Origin: Dryocosmus kuriphilus
Lineage: Eukaryota > Arthropoda > Insecta > Hymenoptera > Cynipidae
Assembly (NCBI GenBank): GCA_038277395.1
Contig: CM076196.1
Location: 132,057,410 to 132,121,409 of the forward strand
DNA: 64,000 nucleotides
Direction of reading: 5' to 3'
Positions 10,331-23,067 of the stretch are shown piece by piece; within the stretch, counting starts at the first letter, position 1, and each line of letters begins with the position of its first letter. Position numbers and translations under genes: made by a program. Under the pieces are notes generated by a model. It saw only the letters and a list, made by a program, of their open reading frames with translations, did no database searches and was not told the DNA's origin.

Positions 10331-10830
10331 NNNNNNNNNNNNNNNNNNNNNNNNNNNNNNNNNNNNNNNNNNNNNNNNNNNNNNNNNNNNNNNNNNNNNN
10401 NNNNNNNNNNNNNNNNNNNNNNNNNNNNNNNNNNNNNNNNNNNNNNNNNNNNNNNNNNNNNNNNNNNNNNNNNNNNNNNNNNNNNNNNNNNNNNNNNNNN
10501 NNNNNNNNNNNNNNNNNNNNNNNNNNNNNNNNNNNNNNNNNNNNNNNNNNNNNNNNNNNNNNNNNNNNNNNNNNNNNNNNNNNNNNNNNNNNNNNNNNNN
10601 NNNNNNNNNNNNNNNNNNNNNNNNNNNNNNNNNNNNNNNNNNNNNNNNNNNNNNNNNNNNNNNNNNNNNNNNNNNNNNNNNNNNNNNNNNNNNNNNNNNN
10701 NNNNNNNNNNNNNNNNNNNNNNNNNNNNNNNNNNNNNNNNNNNNNNNNNNNNNNNNNNNNNNNNNNNNNNNNNNNNNNNNNNNNNNNNNNNNNNNNNNNN
10801 NNNNNNNNNNNNNNNNNNNNNNNNNNNNNN
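10331..10830. other. Assembly gap, 500 N
   Basis: Exactly 500 N, a conventional placeholder for a gap of unknown size. The sequence before it, inside a GCG-head repeat, continues without a break at 19698 in the second copy, so the true gap may be zero or negative. Confidence 0.99.
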
Positions 10831-11359
10831 GCCCTGGAAATCTTTTTCCCTTGCTCCAGAGTCCAGAGTCCAGACTTCCTTTAATCCCAATACTTTATCT
10901 CTTTTCTGGATCCTGAACCTGTGTGCGCATTATCTTGTCAGTTTTAAATGTATTCATCTGCAAGAAAGTTAACATTAGGATGAAGATTGTAAAAACCCTC
11001 TTCAAAAGTTTATTATTATCGAATACTGAATACAATTAATTTTGTTTATGCTTAAATTTTTATACATTCTGAGGAGAAGAAACATTATTTTTGTGTAATT
11101 AATGTTTAAGTGGTGTATATAACAGGTAAAGAATCAAATGCTGGTACTCAAATGTACGAGACGTAATAAATTTTTGCAAGCACTCTCTAAATCTGAAATA
11201 GTAGAAAACGAATAACTGAAATAATAGTTTGCTTTTTAAAATAAAGAATGTTTAAGTTCTTCAATTTTAATACTTCAAATATAAAATTGTTCTATTTATC
11301 ATAATAGCGAGAATAAAAAATGGAAAGACCTAATTAATAATGTTATGATTTCTATTTAA

Positions 11360-12650
11360 AAAATCTGCCCGCTTCGCGGGGCACATTCTTATCGCGCGTT
11401 TCGCGCGAAGTATGAGCGCGCCTAGGGCGCGCGTCTGTTGGCAGTCACGCTTCGCGCTCGACATTTGACTCGTGCTTCGCGCTCGATACGTTATTTACGG
11501 CACTCGCGCTTCGCGCTCGATAGATTATTCACTTTGCGCTACGCGCTCGGTATTTATGGATCGTATAAGCCTTTAAATTAAAAATTACAAAAGAAATTAT
11601 TTTACTTAAGGCTCTATCAGCCCTTAAGGAATACATTCTCATCATGACACTCGCGCTTCGCGCTCGATAATTACACTCTGACTTTTTTTTAAAACACATT
11701 GTAGATTGGTAAAGCTCTTTGTGATTTTACAAATTTTCACAATACAGGATTTCGATTCTTAAAAGTAAAACGATGAGTCTCATAAATAAATTTTGTAGCT
11801 CTTTCCAAGGTGAACAATTCTGCTTGCTAATATTTTCTCATATCTTGCATAGTTTTGCTGAAAAGTGGTTTTCTTTATATTTCATAACATATTTTCACGA
11901 ATAACTCAAAAAATACGCGTCTACTCAAAAAAATGATAGAAAGCAAATTTGTAGATCTTTTTGAGCCGAACAACTTTGTTTATTATTATTTTTCCGTATC
12001 TTCCATAGTTTTGGCAGGAAATTTGAAATCTTTAATTTTTAATAACGTTTTATCTATTAAAACAAAAACCGTGCATTTTATCAAAAAATGGTTGAAACAA
12101 AATTTGTAGATCTATTTAAATTGAACAACTTTGTTTTTCGCCATTTTTTTGTATCTTGAATATTTTGGCGGGAAACCACAGTTTTTTTAATTTCAATAGC
12201 GTTTTCTTGATTAAAACAAAAAACCGTTCATTTTATCAAAAAACGGTTAAGACAAAATTTATAGAATTTTTTAAGGTGAAAAATTTTACTTTCTTACACT
12301 TTTGTATCTCTCATAGTTTAGCCGGAAAATGGATTTTTTGATTTTGTGAAAACCGTTTTTGAGGGATAAAACCATAACCGTTGGTCAAAAACCGCTGGTT
12401 AACGAACTTGTCCTTTCTTTTTACCCCTTAAAGAAGTGTACCAAAGCGCACTCCAATCCGATTAGTCCTTCGAAAGTTATCGCGTCCACAGACGACGACA
12501 ACGACAACGACAACGACGACGACAACAGACACCGTCGCAAAAACCGTTTTTTTTTTCGGATTCAGGGGTCTCAAAACGTGGAGATTTCATGAAATCCGCG
12601 AAAGTCAAATTTTGCATAAATCTAATACCTTCTCTGATGAGAATGTAAAA
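11360..12650 (+). repeat. GCG-head repeat, copy A of the second block
   Basis: Counterpart of 2021-3296 with scattered one-base indels, for example one extra g after the first hairpin and a longer T run near 12545. A short insertion 'ctctgac' near 11676 is absent from the first copy. Confidence 0.75.
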
Positions 12651-12867
12651 ATGTTAATACCAATTTCAGATCATTATCATATTTATCACTGAGTTGTGAC
12701 TATAACGGACGTGAAAAAGAAGGTCAAGATAGCAAAAACTATAGTGAAGTAAGTAACCTAACGTGGTATTTAGACTGTAAGAGTCATAGTCAACAGAAAA
12801 TCCCAACTGATTGCACAAATGAAGGAAAACCGCAAAGATCATAAGGAGATCCTCGACTCGTATATGC

Positions 12868-12908
<41 letters not shown>

Positions 12909-12911
<3 letters not shown>

Positions 12912-13106
12912 GTTTCTTTCGAAGTTTTTTTTTTTCTCGTAAGTTGGTACGCAAGACCTGGACCATAACTACATGGACAATTTGAAAAGTGTCCTCATGA
13001 AATTTCTCTCGAAGAGTACTTGGTAGTGAATATATATTGTCCATATAGTTATGGTCCACGTCTTGCGTACCAACTTACGAGAAAAAACAACTTCGAAAGA
13101 AACGAA
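12909..13106. repeat. Foldback hairpin, second block
   Basis: Counterpart of 3558-3755 with arms of about 70 bp. The spacer is two bases shorter through loss of single g residues. Confidence 0.7.
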
Positions 13107-13579
13107 AATACTCGAAGTTCAAGAAAATTCTTTCGTGTTTCAAAGTGACTCTTTATCGCTCAAGCACAGGGAAACGTAAGCTACTTAACAATGTCAAACA
13201 AAGATAAGGCTTTGTTTCTAAGGTAACACTTGTGTGGAACTGACAAGTTACGCACCGCCAGGCCGTGATATATGATTCAAGTTTAGCAAACATTAAAAAG
13301 GATAGCTATATGTTTGTTCAACGTCTTTTACATAAAAAAAAGAGATATTTATGAACTAATAATTGCCCAATATTTTCATCGTAGCTAATCGTACAACATT
13401 TGGTATTTACGCAATAGCTGCAGAAGGACAATTATAATAATTCAATTTTCAAACAATTGTATAGTTGGCATATCTGCCGAAGTATACAAAATGTATCTAG
13501 TTCTGATATTAGAGTCTGAATAAAAAACAATATGTAGATAAAATATATGGTAAACAAACGACGACTTTCAGACAATAAG

Positions 13580-14697
13580 GATAAACTTTATTAAAAAAGA
13601 ATTCTTCAGCGTTTCGGGATCTGTATGATCCCTCATCAGGAAGACAAAGTGTCTAAATAGACATACAAACCACTAAGTTATTGACAACTTAACATAATTT
13701 ATATGATTATGTTTAACTAGAAGAAGATATGATGATTTACTATTCAGAATCAAGAATTATAGCTAAACTTATTTTCACATTATTGGAAGTGGAATTATCT
13801 GACTTTTGTCATAAGCATATCTAAATACCGAGACTTTTTTCAAATTTTTAATTTATTAGACATTTATTTTTCTTAACTGTTTCAAATTTTAAAGTGAACG
13901 ATTTCTGTAAATATATATTTTTATCCACTTTTTACATAATTTGTTTTAAAGATTTCATAAAACCGGGAGTTTTTTCAAATTTTTGATCTTTTTAGTTACT
14001 TTAAAGGTTTTTTTTAAAATTATATTTTGTATCCTTTTTTCGTATAATTTTTTTTAATGATTGCATAAAACCGGAAGGTTTTTCAAATTTTTAATTTTTT
14101 AGTTATTTTAAATGTTTTTCAGTTTTAAATTAAACATTTTTTAAACTATTTTTTTTAATAATTATATTTGTATTTTCCCTTTATATGCTTAATGATAAAA
14201 AAAAAATGAATGCAAAGACTTTTCTAAACATATTTTTATTTATGTACCTATAATTTTTAAGAACTTCAAAAAAGAGATTAAAAAAATTTTTATTTAGTTA
14301 TTTTTTGTACATTAAGTTTCCTTTGGTTTTGCTAATTAAACGAGTTTTTTAAATAATTAGAGGCTTTTTTTCAAAATTTTACAATTTTAATGTTTTAGTT
14401 ATTTATGTTTTATTAGTGTTCTTTTTTTAATCTGATCAGTTTTTTTAATTAAACGAACATAGAGTTTCATAAAGGTATTCCTTAACCATTTTAAAAAAAT
14501 ACAGAACTTCACTAAAATTTCAAATTCATGCACGTCACTTATTAAACGAACAATCGCGGTCGCCGAAACTGATTGGCCCATTTCCTTCCGTTTCGATAGG
14601 ATGACCCATGGACATAGGTATAGTACGGGACTAGGCATCTCGCTGAGGGCTGGGTCCCGGCAGAGGGGAAGGCCGCCATCTTGGTATGTGAAAAGTA
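13580..14697. other. Left flank of Ginger, second block
   Basis: Counterpart of 4225-5344: T-rich degenerate repeats, then the CpG-containing segment with 'ccgccatcttgg' just before the insertion. No gene. Confidence 0.4.
13611..13639 (-). ncRNA. Hammerhead-like core, second block
   Basis: On the minus strand the core reads ctgatga, a perfect 6-bp stem gggatc/gatccc with loop ataca, then gaaac. This copy has the exact spacing expected for a hammerhead core, whereas the counterpart near 4260-4289 has one extra base. Stems I and III are not assigned. Confidence 0.45.
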
Positions 14698-14701
14698 TAT
14701 A

Positions 14702-17700
14702 TGTTACAGTCAATGTCGGAAATCAGTCATTGTCGACAATTCCTAGTCAATGTCGACATTGACTGCTGGCGTCGGTCATTGTCGACATTGACTAGCCAAT
14801 GTCTATCCCAGAAACTAAAGTTTGGGAATTTCCAACATTAACCGGTTATTGTCGACAATGACTAAAGCCCAGCGGTCAATGTCACTTTCCTTTAATTCGT
14901 CAGAGCTGGGGGCAATTAGCGGAGGGGTAGGTGCCTAACTAACCAAATAACGGAACCAAATACAAATTATTGCGAGATAACTCTAACATTGATCAAGGAC
15001 CTTTTTTGATAAATTTGAAAAACTTAAAAATGGCAATTCTGAAAAATAAGAAAAAAACCTTTACTTTTTTGTTTAATATAACATTTTTTTTCCAAAAACT
15101 AAACACAAATTTGTTGGAGTATCAATCATTTTTAATTAATAGAAAAGGTTAAATATAGTAAAAGGAACGAAAATAAAGCCTACAAATTTTCCATAAATAA
15201 AGATTTATTAAGGAGCCAACCAATAATATAAAAGTTGTGGATACAAAAGCATGGATAAATGAAACTCATTATAAAAGTAATATAATTGATAATGTTAAGA
15301 TGCTTTTAATGACATTATTTGTTGCAGCAAGACAAGCTACTATGGCATGTGGAATTGCACAAAACGTTGTTTGCTCTGCAGTAGCATTTCTTGTTTGTGC
15401 ATTTAGTTTTACAATTACATTTTTTAACCCCTTGACCACCTGTTAGTGACATGTTTGAAGCTATCTCCCTTAGACTCAGCTCTGAACTATCTATTTCTTC
15501 TACACTCACTAGCCTTTCTTTACTTACATTAAATTGAGATCTAGTAAAAAGCTGCTTAAGAGTTCCTGCCGATGTGCCAATTTTATAAAACCCATCTTCA
15601 CTTACATTTAACACTATGCCAAGAACATTTCGAAAATCGGTATGACTACGATCCACATCTGGCACTGGTACCATTACACAATCTCCGACCACAGCAGGGG
15701 GATGTTTTTGGTCAGATGTCTTCTTCATTTTCTTCGCCTGTCCTTCTAAGTTAATTTTTGACTGTTTTCGAGCATTTTTTATTTTTGTGATTGAAAAACA
15801 CAGAGAGCAGGTGACTTTACTTCCGTAGCCTTCGTCATGATCATCAACTGAATTTCCGCAAATCGCGTGTACTGCTCTACCACACTGGTTGCAGGAATGG
15901 GCACCACCGCAAGGTTTTTATGGCAAACAATACAGCTCTGCATTTTCTCCTGCGAAATTGGTGCTTCATCTAGCTCTACATCTGTTTTTCTTGTTGCCTC
16001 TTTTTCCTTGTCGCCATTAGCAACCTTATCAACTTCTTTGATAGAGCTGATGACGCTCTCGAGATCTTCTTCGGTTTCCAGTTCCCTGATGATATCTTTC
16101 GGCAAAGATGATGAAGCCAAACCGACCCGAGCTTCGCATCCGAACATGGCTTCGTATGGAGACCTTTTAATTCCAGAATGAAATGCCCGATTTTTCATAA
16201 ATTGAACAATTTTAAGGCCATTTGTCCAGTCCGTGGTATTGTTATCAGCCATCCAAGACGATAACATTTCTTCGATGTCACGGTTCGCCCTCTCTAACCG
16301 AGCCTTGAGATTGACTGTGTCGAGGTTTTCCATGAACTATTTTAATATCTTTCCACATCGAACACAGTTCTACAATTATTTTATTCTTAAATTCTCGCCC
16401 GTTATCTGACTGCAAAATAGCTGGAGCCCCAATGATTGAAAATATATTGAACAGGTTATATGCTACTTCTTCGGCTCTTTTGGTTTGTAGAGCACTTAAG
16501 AAAACGAATTTTGTAAAGTGATCCTGATATACCATGATAAATTTATTTCCCCGACAAACTTGCGACTGCATGTCGATTAAATCGACTTGACCACGAGAAT
16601 TTAAATCGTTGGACAGGATCGGATTAGAAACGAAACTTTTTGTTTGAAGACACTTCTTTTTTATGACATTGTTGACAAAAACTTAAATAAATCATCACTA
16701 TTTCCTTCGTTATATTACAATATTTCCTAGAGATTTCTTGACACATCCTATCCCTTCCACCGTGTCCCGTAGTACGGTGGGCATTATCTAAAATATCGAA
16801 AAGTTCCTCGAGAGCAACATAATATTTCACACGTGTCTGCATTTTTTATTGGTTTTATTAGTTTCTCGCGATCAGACACAACTAGCACGTCATACCGAGC
16901 TAGTCGCTTGTAGTCTGATGGTGATTTCGTTTGTTTTAATTTAATTTCCTGTATGCTAGTTACTAGATTGTTATAGTTCTCACAAGTCAAAATGAAACTA
17001 TTATCTTGTCGCTTTTTCTCTAATAACTCCTTAATTTTAGTATTAAACCGGTTCTGCATGATACCTTTCTCATTTTCAGCTTCCATTCTTCAATAATTGT
17101 CAGAAGAGCGTTGACAGAGTAAATTCAGCACTAATCACCTAGAATCATAAATTTTTGAATGTATAAATACTATCCCCTCGAAAGTTCGTCATTGCGTGAA
17201 ATGAATAAGGAATTTTACTGATTATTCAGTGGGTTATCATTGTTTAATCAGTGAATACCCTTATACTGTTTAAATTCGAAGGAATTGCAATTGTATTATT
17301 TCTAGTTAAAAGCGTTCAAATTGAATAATTCAAATTTTTTAAAACCCATGAATTTCAATAATTTTCAATTCGGAACGATTAAAATTGGACAATTTGAGAA
17401 TTTGAAAATAAAAATTAAATTTAAGGTTTCCAATTCAAAGCTTTTAAAATTCTAGAATTGTATATTGTTATTATCTAACAAAATTGAAATTGATTTATAA
17501 TAACTGAAAAAATGGTCATTAACAATAAAATTGTGATATTAAAACCTTTTCTAATTTGAATTTGGAGATTATAGAAGTTCCTTTTTTCTAAGTTTTATCC
17601 TTGAATATATAAAATTAAAAGAGAATTTTGAAAAGTAACTGCAAATACTTACCGATTAGAATATTTTATTTTCCAGGTCGAAATACTTAGATTCTCCTCC

Positions 17701-18401
17701 AGAACAAGTACACTTCACACTACGAACTGCCTGAAACAAAAAAATTCCCTTTTCTTAGCACAAATTAACTCTCTAATTAATCCCAAAAGAATAAAGTAAT
17801 CATACATAATTTCCTGACAGAAATATTTAAACAAAATATAAACTCTGAATATTTCACTCTGATGTAAAATACGTTAAGGAAACTTTCCTAATTTGAATTT
17901 GGAATTATTGCAAGCTTATAGGAGATGTTTTTCATAAGTTTGATCGTTAGATATAGAAAAATTGGATAAGAATAAACAAAATTCTAATTTAAATTACTTA
18001 CCAGTTGTGATATTTGATTTTCGACGTTGAAGTATCTAGACTTTTCTTCAGAACAGCAACTTCAGAACTTCACCTCACAAGGCATTAACGTACACTAAAT
18101 GTTCACTAATTGTATACCTTCACGTACCTGGCCAATAATGAATCATAGAGTTAGGCACCTACCCCTACCCCTACCCCTACCCCTCCGCTAATTGCCCCCA
18201 GCTCTGACGAATTAAAGGAAAGTGACATTGACCGCTGGGCTTTAGTCATTGTCGACAATGACCGGTTAATGTTGGAAATTCCCAAACTTTAGTTCCTGGG
18301 ATAGACATTGGCTAGTCAATGTCGACAATGACCGACGCCAGCAGTCAATGTCGACATTGACTAGGAATTGTCGACAATGACTGATTTCCGACATTGACTG
18401 T

Positions 18402-18405
<4 letters not shown>
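14702..18405 (-). mobile_element. Ginger transposon, second block
   Basis: Same element as 5349-9046, with the TATA duplication at 14698-14701 on the left and in the AT run after 18405. TIRs lie at 14702-14940 and 18149-18405. Same insertion site and flanks, so it is a duplicate of the same insertion, not an independent one. Confidence 0.85.
15315..17086 (-). pseudogene. Ginger transposase, second block (four frameshifts)
   Basis: Counterpart of 5960-7729. It shares both ancestral frame breaks. It has two more: an extra base near 16297, between the QGSVE motif and the following basic stretch, and an extra T in the run at 16655-16662, just after the zinc-finger cysteines. Both extra breaks are single-base length changes in short runs. 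The two blocks may therefore differ by sequencing error rather than mutation. Confidence 0.8.
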
Positions 18406-18442
<37 letters not shown>

Positions 18443-18934
18443 CGCTTGGAGCGTTGCGTTGGGTTTGTTTCTAACGTTGTGTTTATTTTCTCGAATTTCG
18501 GAGTGTAAATCATTTTTAAACTGTGACAAGTGGATACATTTAGCAATGGTTTAGTATCTTAACGTAGCTATTAATTATAATTTCTCACGAATTGTGGATA
18601 AATCTGAAAGTATTAGGCAACTCTAAGGAAAAATGATTCTGTTTAAAGGACAGTAATATGTCTTGAATAATTATTATTAATATTAATATAATTATATTTT
18701 GTGGTACAAAATTGTGTACATTATATATTGCATGTATATATCTTGTATATGTTTTATATAACTCATTAAAAACTATGTTATCATAAAAATAATTTTCTAT
18801 TAAAATTAGTGGTATTCCAAAAGGAAAAAAGTTTTTTTTTCTTTGTCAATAAACATTTGGATATCATTCTTCAGTTCTTTTATTTCAATTTCAAGTTGAG
18901 AATGCAAAAATAAATCTATATTTATAAAAAAAAA

Positions 18935-20010
18935 AAAATCTGCCCGCTTCGCGGGCGCATTATCGTCGCGCGCTTCGTGCGAAGTATGAGCGCGCCTAGG
19001 GCGCGCGTCTGTTGGCACTCGCGCTTCGCGCTTTATACGTTATTTACGGCACTTGCGCTACGCGCTCGGTGTTTATGGATCGTATAAACCTTTAAATTAA
19101 AAATTACAAAAGAAATTATTTTATTTAAGGCTCTATCGCCCTTAAAGAATACATTCTCATCATGACACTCGCGCTTCGCGCTCGCTAATTACATTTTTTT
19201 AAAACACATTGTAGATTGGTAAAGTTTTTTAGTGATTTTCCAAATTTTCACAATACAGGATTTCGATTCTTAAAAGTAAAACGATGAGTCTTATAAATAA
19301 ATTTTGTAGCTCTTTCCAAGGTGAATAATTCTGCTTATTAATATTTTCTCATATCTTGCATAGTTTTTGCTGAAAAGTGGTTTTCTTTATATTTCATAAC
19401 ATATTTCACGAATAACTCAAACGCTACGCGTATGCTCAAAAAAAAATGATAGAGAGCAAATTTGTAGATCTTTTTGAGGCGAACAACTTTGTTCTTTACC
19501 ATTTTTTTGTATCTTGCATAGTTTGGCGGGAAATTTGAATTTTTTTTATTTTTAATAACGTTTTTATCGATCAAAACAAAAACCGTTCATTTTATCAAAA
19601 AACAGTTAAGACAAAATTTGTAGATTTTTTTTGAGATAAACAATTTTACTTTCTTACATTTTTTTGTAGCTCTTATAGTTTAACCGGAAAATGGATTTTT
19701 TGATTTTGTGAAAACCGCTTTTGATGGATAAAACCATAAACGTTGGTCAAAAACCGCTGGGTAACGAACTCATCCTTTCTTTTTACCCCTTAAAGAAGTG
19801 TACCAAAGCGCAATCCAATCCGATTAGTCCTTCGAAAGTTATCGTGGGAACAGACTCCAACGACAACGACGACGACTACAACAACAGACAGACAGACACC
19901 TTCGTAAAAACCGTTTTTTTGGATTCAGGAGGTCTCAAAACGTGCAGATTTCATGAAATCCGTGAAAGTCAAATTTTACATAAATCTAGTACCTTCTCTG
20001 ATGAGAATGC
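18935..20010 (+). repeat. GCG-head repeat, first unit of a three-unit tandem
   Basis: Full version of copy B, ending in 'gatgagaatgc' at 20010 and abutting the next unit directly. The head has fewer CpG units than copy A. The last ~310 bp lie outside the large duplication. Confidence 0.75.
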
Positions 20011-21073
20011 AAAAATACGCCCGCTTAGCGGTCACATTTTCATCGCGCTAAGTATGAGCGCGCCTAGGGCGCGCGTCTGTTGGCACTCGCGCTTCGCGCT
20101 TTATACGTTATTTACGGCACTTGCGCTACGCGCTCGGTGTTTATGGATCGTATAAACCTTTAAATTAAAAATTACAAAAGAAATTATTTTATTTAAGGCT
20201 CTATCGCCCTTAAAGAATACATTCTCATCATGACACTCGCGCTTCGCGCTCGATAATTACATTTTTTTAAAACACATTGTAGATTGGTAAAGTTTTTTAG
20301 TGATTTTCCAAATTTTCACAATACAGGATTTCGATTCTTAAAAGTAAAACGATGAGTCTTATAAATAAATTTTGTAGCTCTTTCCAAGGTGAATAATTCT
20401 GCTTATTAATATTTTCTCATATCTTGCATAGTTTTGCTGAAAAGTGGTTTTCTTTATATTTCATAACATATTTCACGAATAACTCAAACGCTACGCGTAT
20501 GCTCAAAAAAAAATGATAGAGAGCAAATTTGTAGATCTTTTTGAGGCGAACAACTTTGTTCTTTACCATTTTTTTGTATCTTGCATAGTTTGGCGGGAAA
20601 TTTGAATTTTTTTATTTTTAATAACGTTTTATCGATCAAAACAAAAACCGTTCATTTTATCAAAAAACAGTTAAGACAAAATTTGTAGATTTTTTTGAGA
20701 TAAACAATTTTACTTTCTTACATTTTTTTGTAGCTCTTATAGTTTAACCGGAAAATGGATTTTTTGATTTTGTGAAAACCGCTTTTGATGGATAAAACCA
20801 TAAACGTTGGTCAAAAACCGCTGGGTAACGAACTCATCCTTTCTTTTTACCCCTTAAAAAGTGTACCAAAGCGCAATCCAATCCGATTAGTCCTTCGAAA
20901 GTTATCGTGGGAACAGACTCCAACGACAACGACGACGACTACAACAACAGACAGACAGACACCTTCGTAAAAACCGTTTTTTTGGATTCAGGAGGTCTCA
21001 AAACGTGCAGATTTCATGAAATCCGTGAAAGTCAAATTTTACATAAATCTAGTACCTTCTCTGATGAGAATGC
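20011..21073 (+). repeat. GCG-head repeat, second tandem unit
   Basis: Head-to-tail repeat of the previous unit, beginning 'aaaaatacgcccgcttagcg' and ending 'gatgagaatgc'. The body is nearly identical to the first unit, pointing to recent tandem duplication. Loss of two bases near 20857 changes the frame of the small internal ORF. Confidence 0.75.
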
Positions 21074-21636
21074 AAAAATACGCCCGCTTAGCGGTCACAT
21101 TTTCATCGCGCTAAGTATGAGCGCGCCTAGGGCGCGTGTCTGTTGGCACTCACGCTTCGCGCTCGATACGTTATTTACGGCACTCGCGCTTCGCGCTCGA
21201 TAGATTATTCACCTCGCGCTACGTGTTCGGTGTTTATGGATCGTATAAACCTTTAAATTAAAAATTACAAAAGAAATTATTTTACTTAAGGCTCTATCGC
21301 CCTTAAGGTATACATTCTCATCATGACACTCGCGCTTCGCGCTCGATAATTACATTTTTTTAAAACACATTGTAGATTGGTAAAGTTTTTTAGTGACTTT
21401 CCAAATTTTCACAATACAGGATTTCGATTCTTAAAAGTAAAACGATGAGTCGATTAGTCCTTCGAAATTTATCGTGGGAACAGACTCCAACGACAACGAC
21501 GACAACAGACAGACAGACACCGTCGTAAAAACCATTTTTTCGGATTCAGGAGATCTCAAAACGTGGAGATTTCATGAAATCCGCGAAAGTCAAATTTTAC
21601 ATAAATCTAATACCTTCTCTGATGAGAATGTAAAAA
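21074..21636 (+). repeat. GCG-head repeat, third unit, internally deleted
   Basis: It starts with the same junction as the second unit and has a longer head. At about 21448-21452 it jumps from the first body sub-repeat ('aaaacgatgagt') to the distal region ('cgattagtcc'). About 450 bp typical of other copies is missing. The two sides share the short word gagtc/agtcc, consistent with microhomology-mediated deletion. Confidence 0.7.
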
Positions 21637-21691
21637 TAATACGCAGCTATAATGAGGTTCTTTAAAATTGTAGGTACTTCCTGACTAATTA

Positions 21692-22650
21692 TTACCATAA
21701 ACTGGGGCTACTTTGTGACGTTCGGGGTATCATTGTGACAAGCTCCGCAACTTTTGTTTTTCGAATTTGGCACGGTAACCAAGAGAGATAGACAGAAGAG
21801 ACACGCCGCCACCGGCGTCCGGCATCGCGATGGAGACTTGGTGCTATTAGCGGCCACAAGGCAGAAGCTCCCGCCACATGCCGGCATTGTGTGACTCAGT
21901 GGGAAAGTGTTTTTTGGTTGTTGGCAAGTTTTGCGGAAACTTTCTATTGTGGACCCGGTTGTGTGCATGGAGAGGATTTGACAGGTAATAATTATTCTTG
22001 GGCACTTATATTCAGAGAACAACATACTGCAAAGCCATTTTCGTACGACTTGTTTTATGACAGATATTTGCACTTGTTTAAAAAGTCAGTCATAATCGAG
22101 GCAACAATGTAACAGATCCGAATTGTCACAAAGTCGCCCCAAGTTTAATGTTTTAGTTTCAGGTCTATGCTTTCGGTGTTTTAGATTATTTTATGGAAAT
22201 GGCTAGACATACAGACCAAAGCATTCTACCCAAAGGACGAAATTGTCATGAAAATTAAACCACAAAGGAAAGTAAGCACTAGAGGTATTACCATGAATTT
22301 TTAGGGGAAAAATACGTTTTGTTACAATTAATATGATTTAAAAAGCTTGCAAATGCGTCACAAGACAAAGCGCGGGGCGGCCATTTGGTTATTGTAGAGT
22401 GTTCCGTTTACTTTCAATGGAAAAGGTTCTTGTCAAAAAATAGCCCCAAGATTAGGGCGAATTAGTGACAAAGTTAAATTAAAATTACGATGGAGTCAGT
22501 TAAGATAGCGATTTCAATCTGGTCGCAAAATGTAGCTAAGGTACTTGGCTAATGAAATAAGTAATAACGTTTGGGGGAAATCTTAAACATTTCTTACTAT
22601 AAACAAAAAACCCTGAAACTTGTCACTAAGTAGCCCCAATTTACGGTATA
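21692..22650. mobile_element. TIR element with TGGGGCTACTTTGTGAC ends
   Basis: The left end reads CCATAAACTGGGGCTACTTT and the right end is its inverse with a few changes. TA on each side fits a 2-bp duplication as in Tc1/mariner or pogo elements. Internal copies of the end motif occur near 22117-22147 and 22430-22475, so it may be composite or nested. Open frames inside are under 125 codons and unrecognised. No transposase is visible, so it is non-autonomous. Confidence 0.5.
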
Positions 22651-23067
22651 CTATATACTGACTATATTTTGTTACAAAATTTATTGTGCATATATTTTGC
22701 ATTTCATTATCTGTTATCCGCCAAGATTTTACACACCAATATGGTCAAACCTCCTTTCGCACTTGGAACCAATCCCTGCGGCCAAGTTATGAAGTATGTG
22801 GCTAGTCCACTGATATATATACTCTGGATGGACGACGCTGTGTAGTCCCCACCACGATTCTCGTGTCCCATACCTGTGTGTCGCCATCTTGGTGTAACAA
22901 AATGTGCACATGCACGTTTCTTCACTCGCGCATGCGTAGAACGCAAGTATATTTATCGAGGAATTGTCAACACGAGTCAGCTGTTATTTACAGAGTACAA
23001 TTATTTTTTGTTTTGACAGTTCTGCTATGTGTTTTTTGTTTTATTACGATGCGACTCAATAATAAAA
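22651..23067 (+). promoter_or_regulatory. Possible promoter and 5' leader of a THAP-like gene
   Basis: This stretch is richer in GC and CpG than its surroundings and carries 'gccatcttgg', the complement of a YY1-like site, near 22884-22893. It lies just upstream of a short coding exon with a good splice donor. No TATA box is obvious. Assignment as promoter rests only on position and composition. Confidence 0.25.

Larger units (their letters stand above)
10831..19697 (+). repeat. Copy 2 of the ~8.8-kb direct duplication
   Basis: Same content as 1500-10330: GCG-head repeat, hairpin, hammerhead-like motif, Ginger transposon, start of a further GCG-head unit. It is about 36 bp longer because of accumulated small indels. 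Two of these, near 16297 and 16655-16662, break the transposase frame that is open in the first copy. Confidence 0.85.

Noticed and set aside
10306..10890. Open frames across the N gap
   Set aside because: They consist almost entirely of undetermined bases and carry no information.
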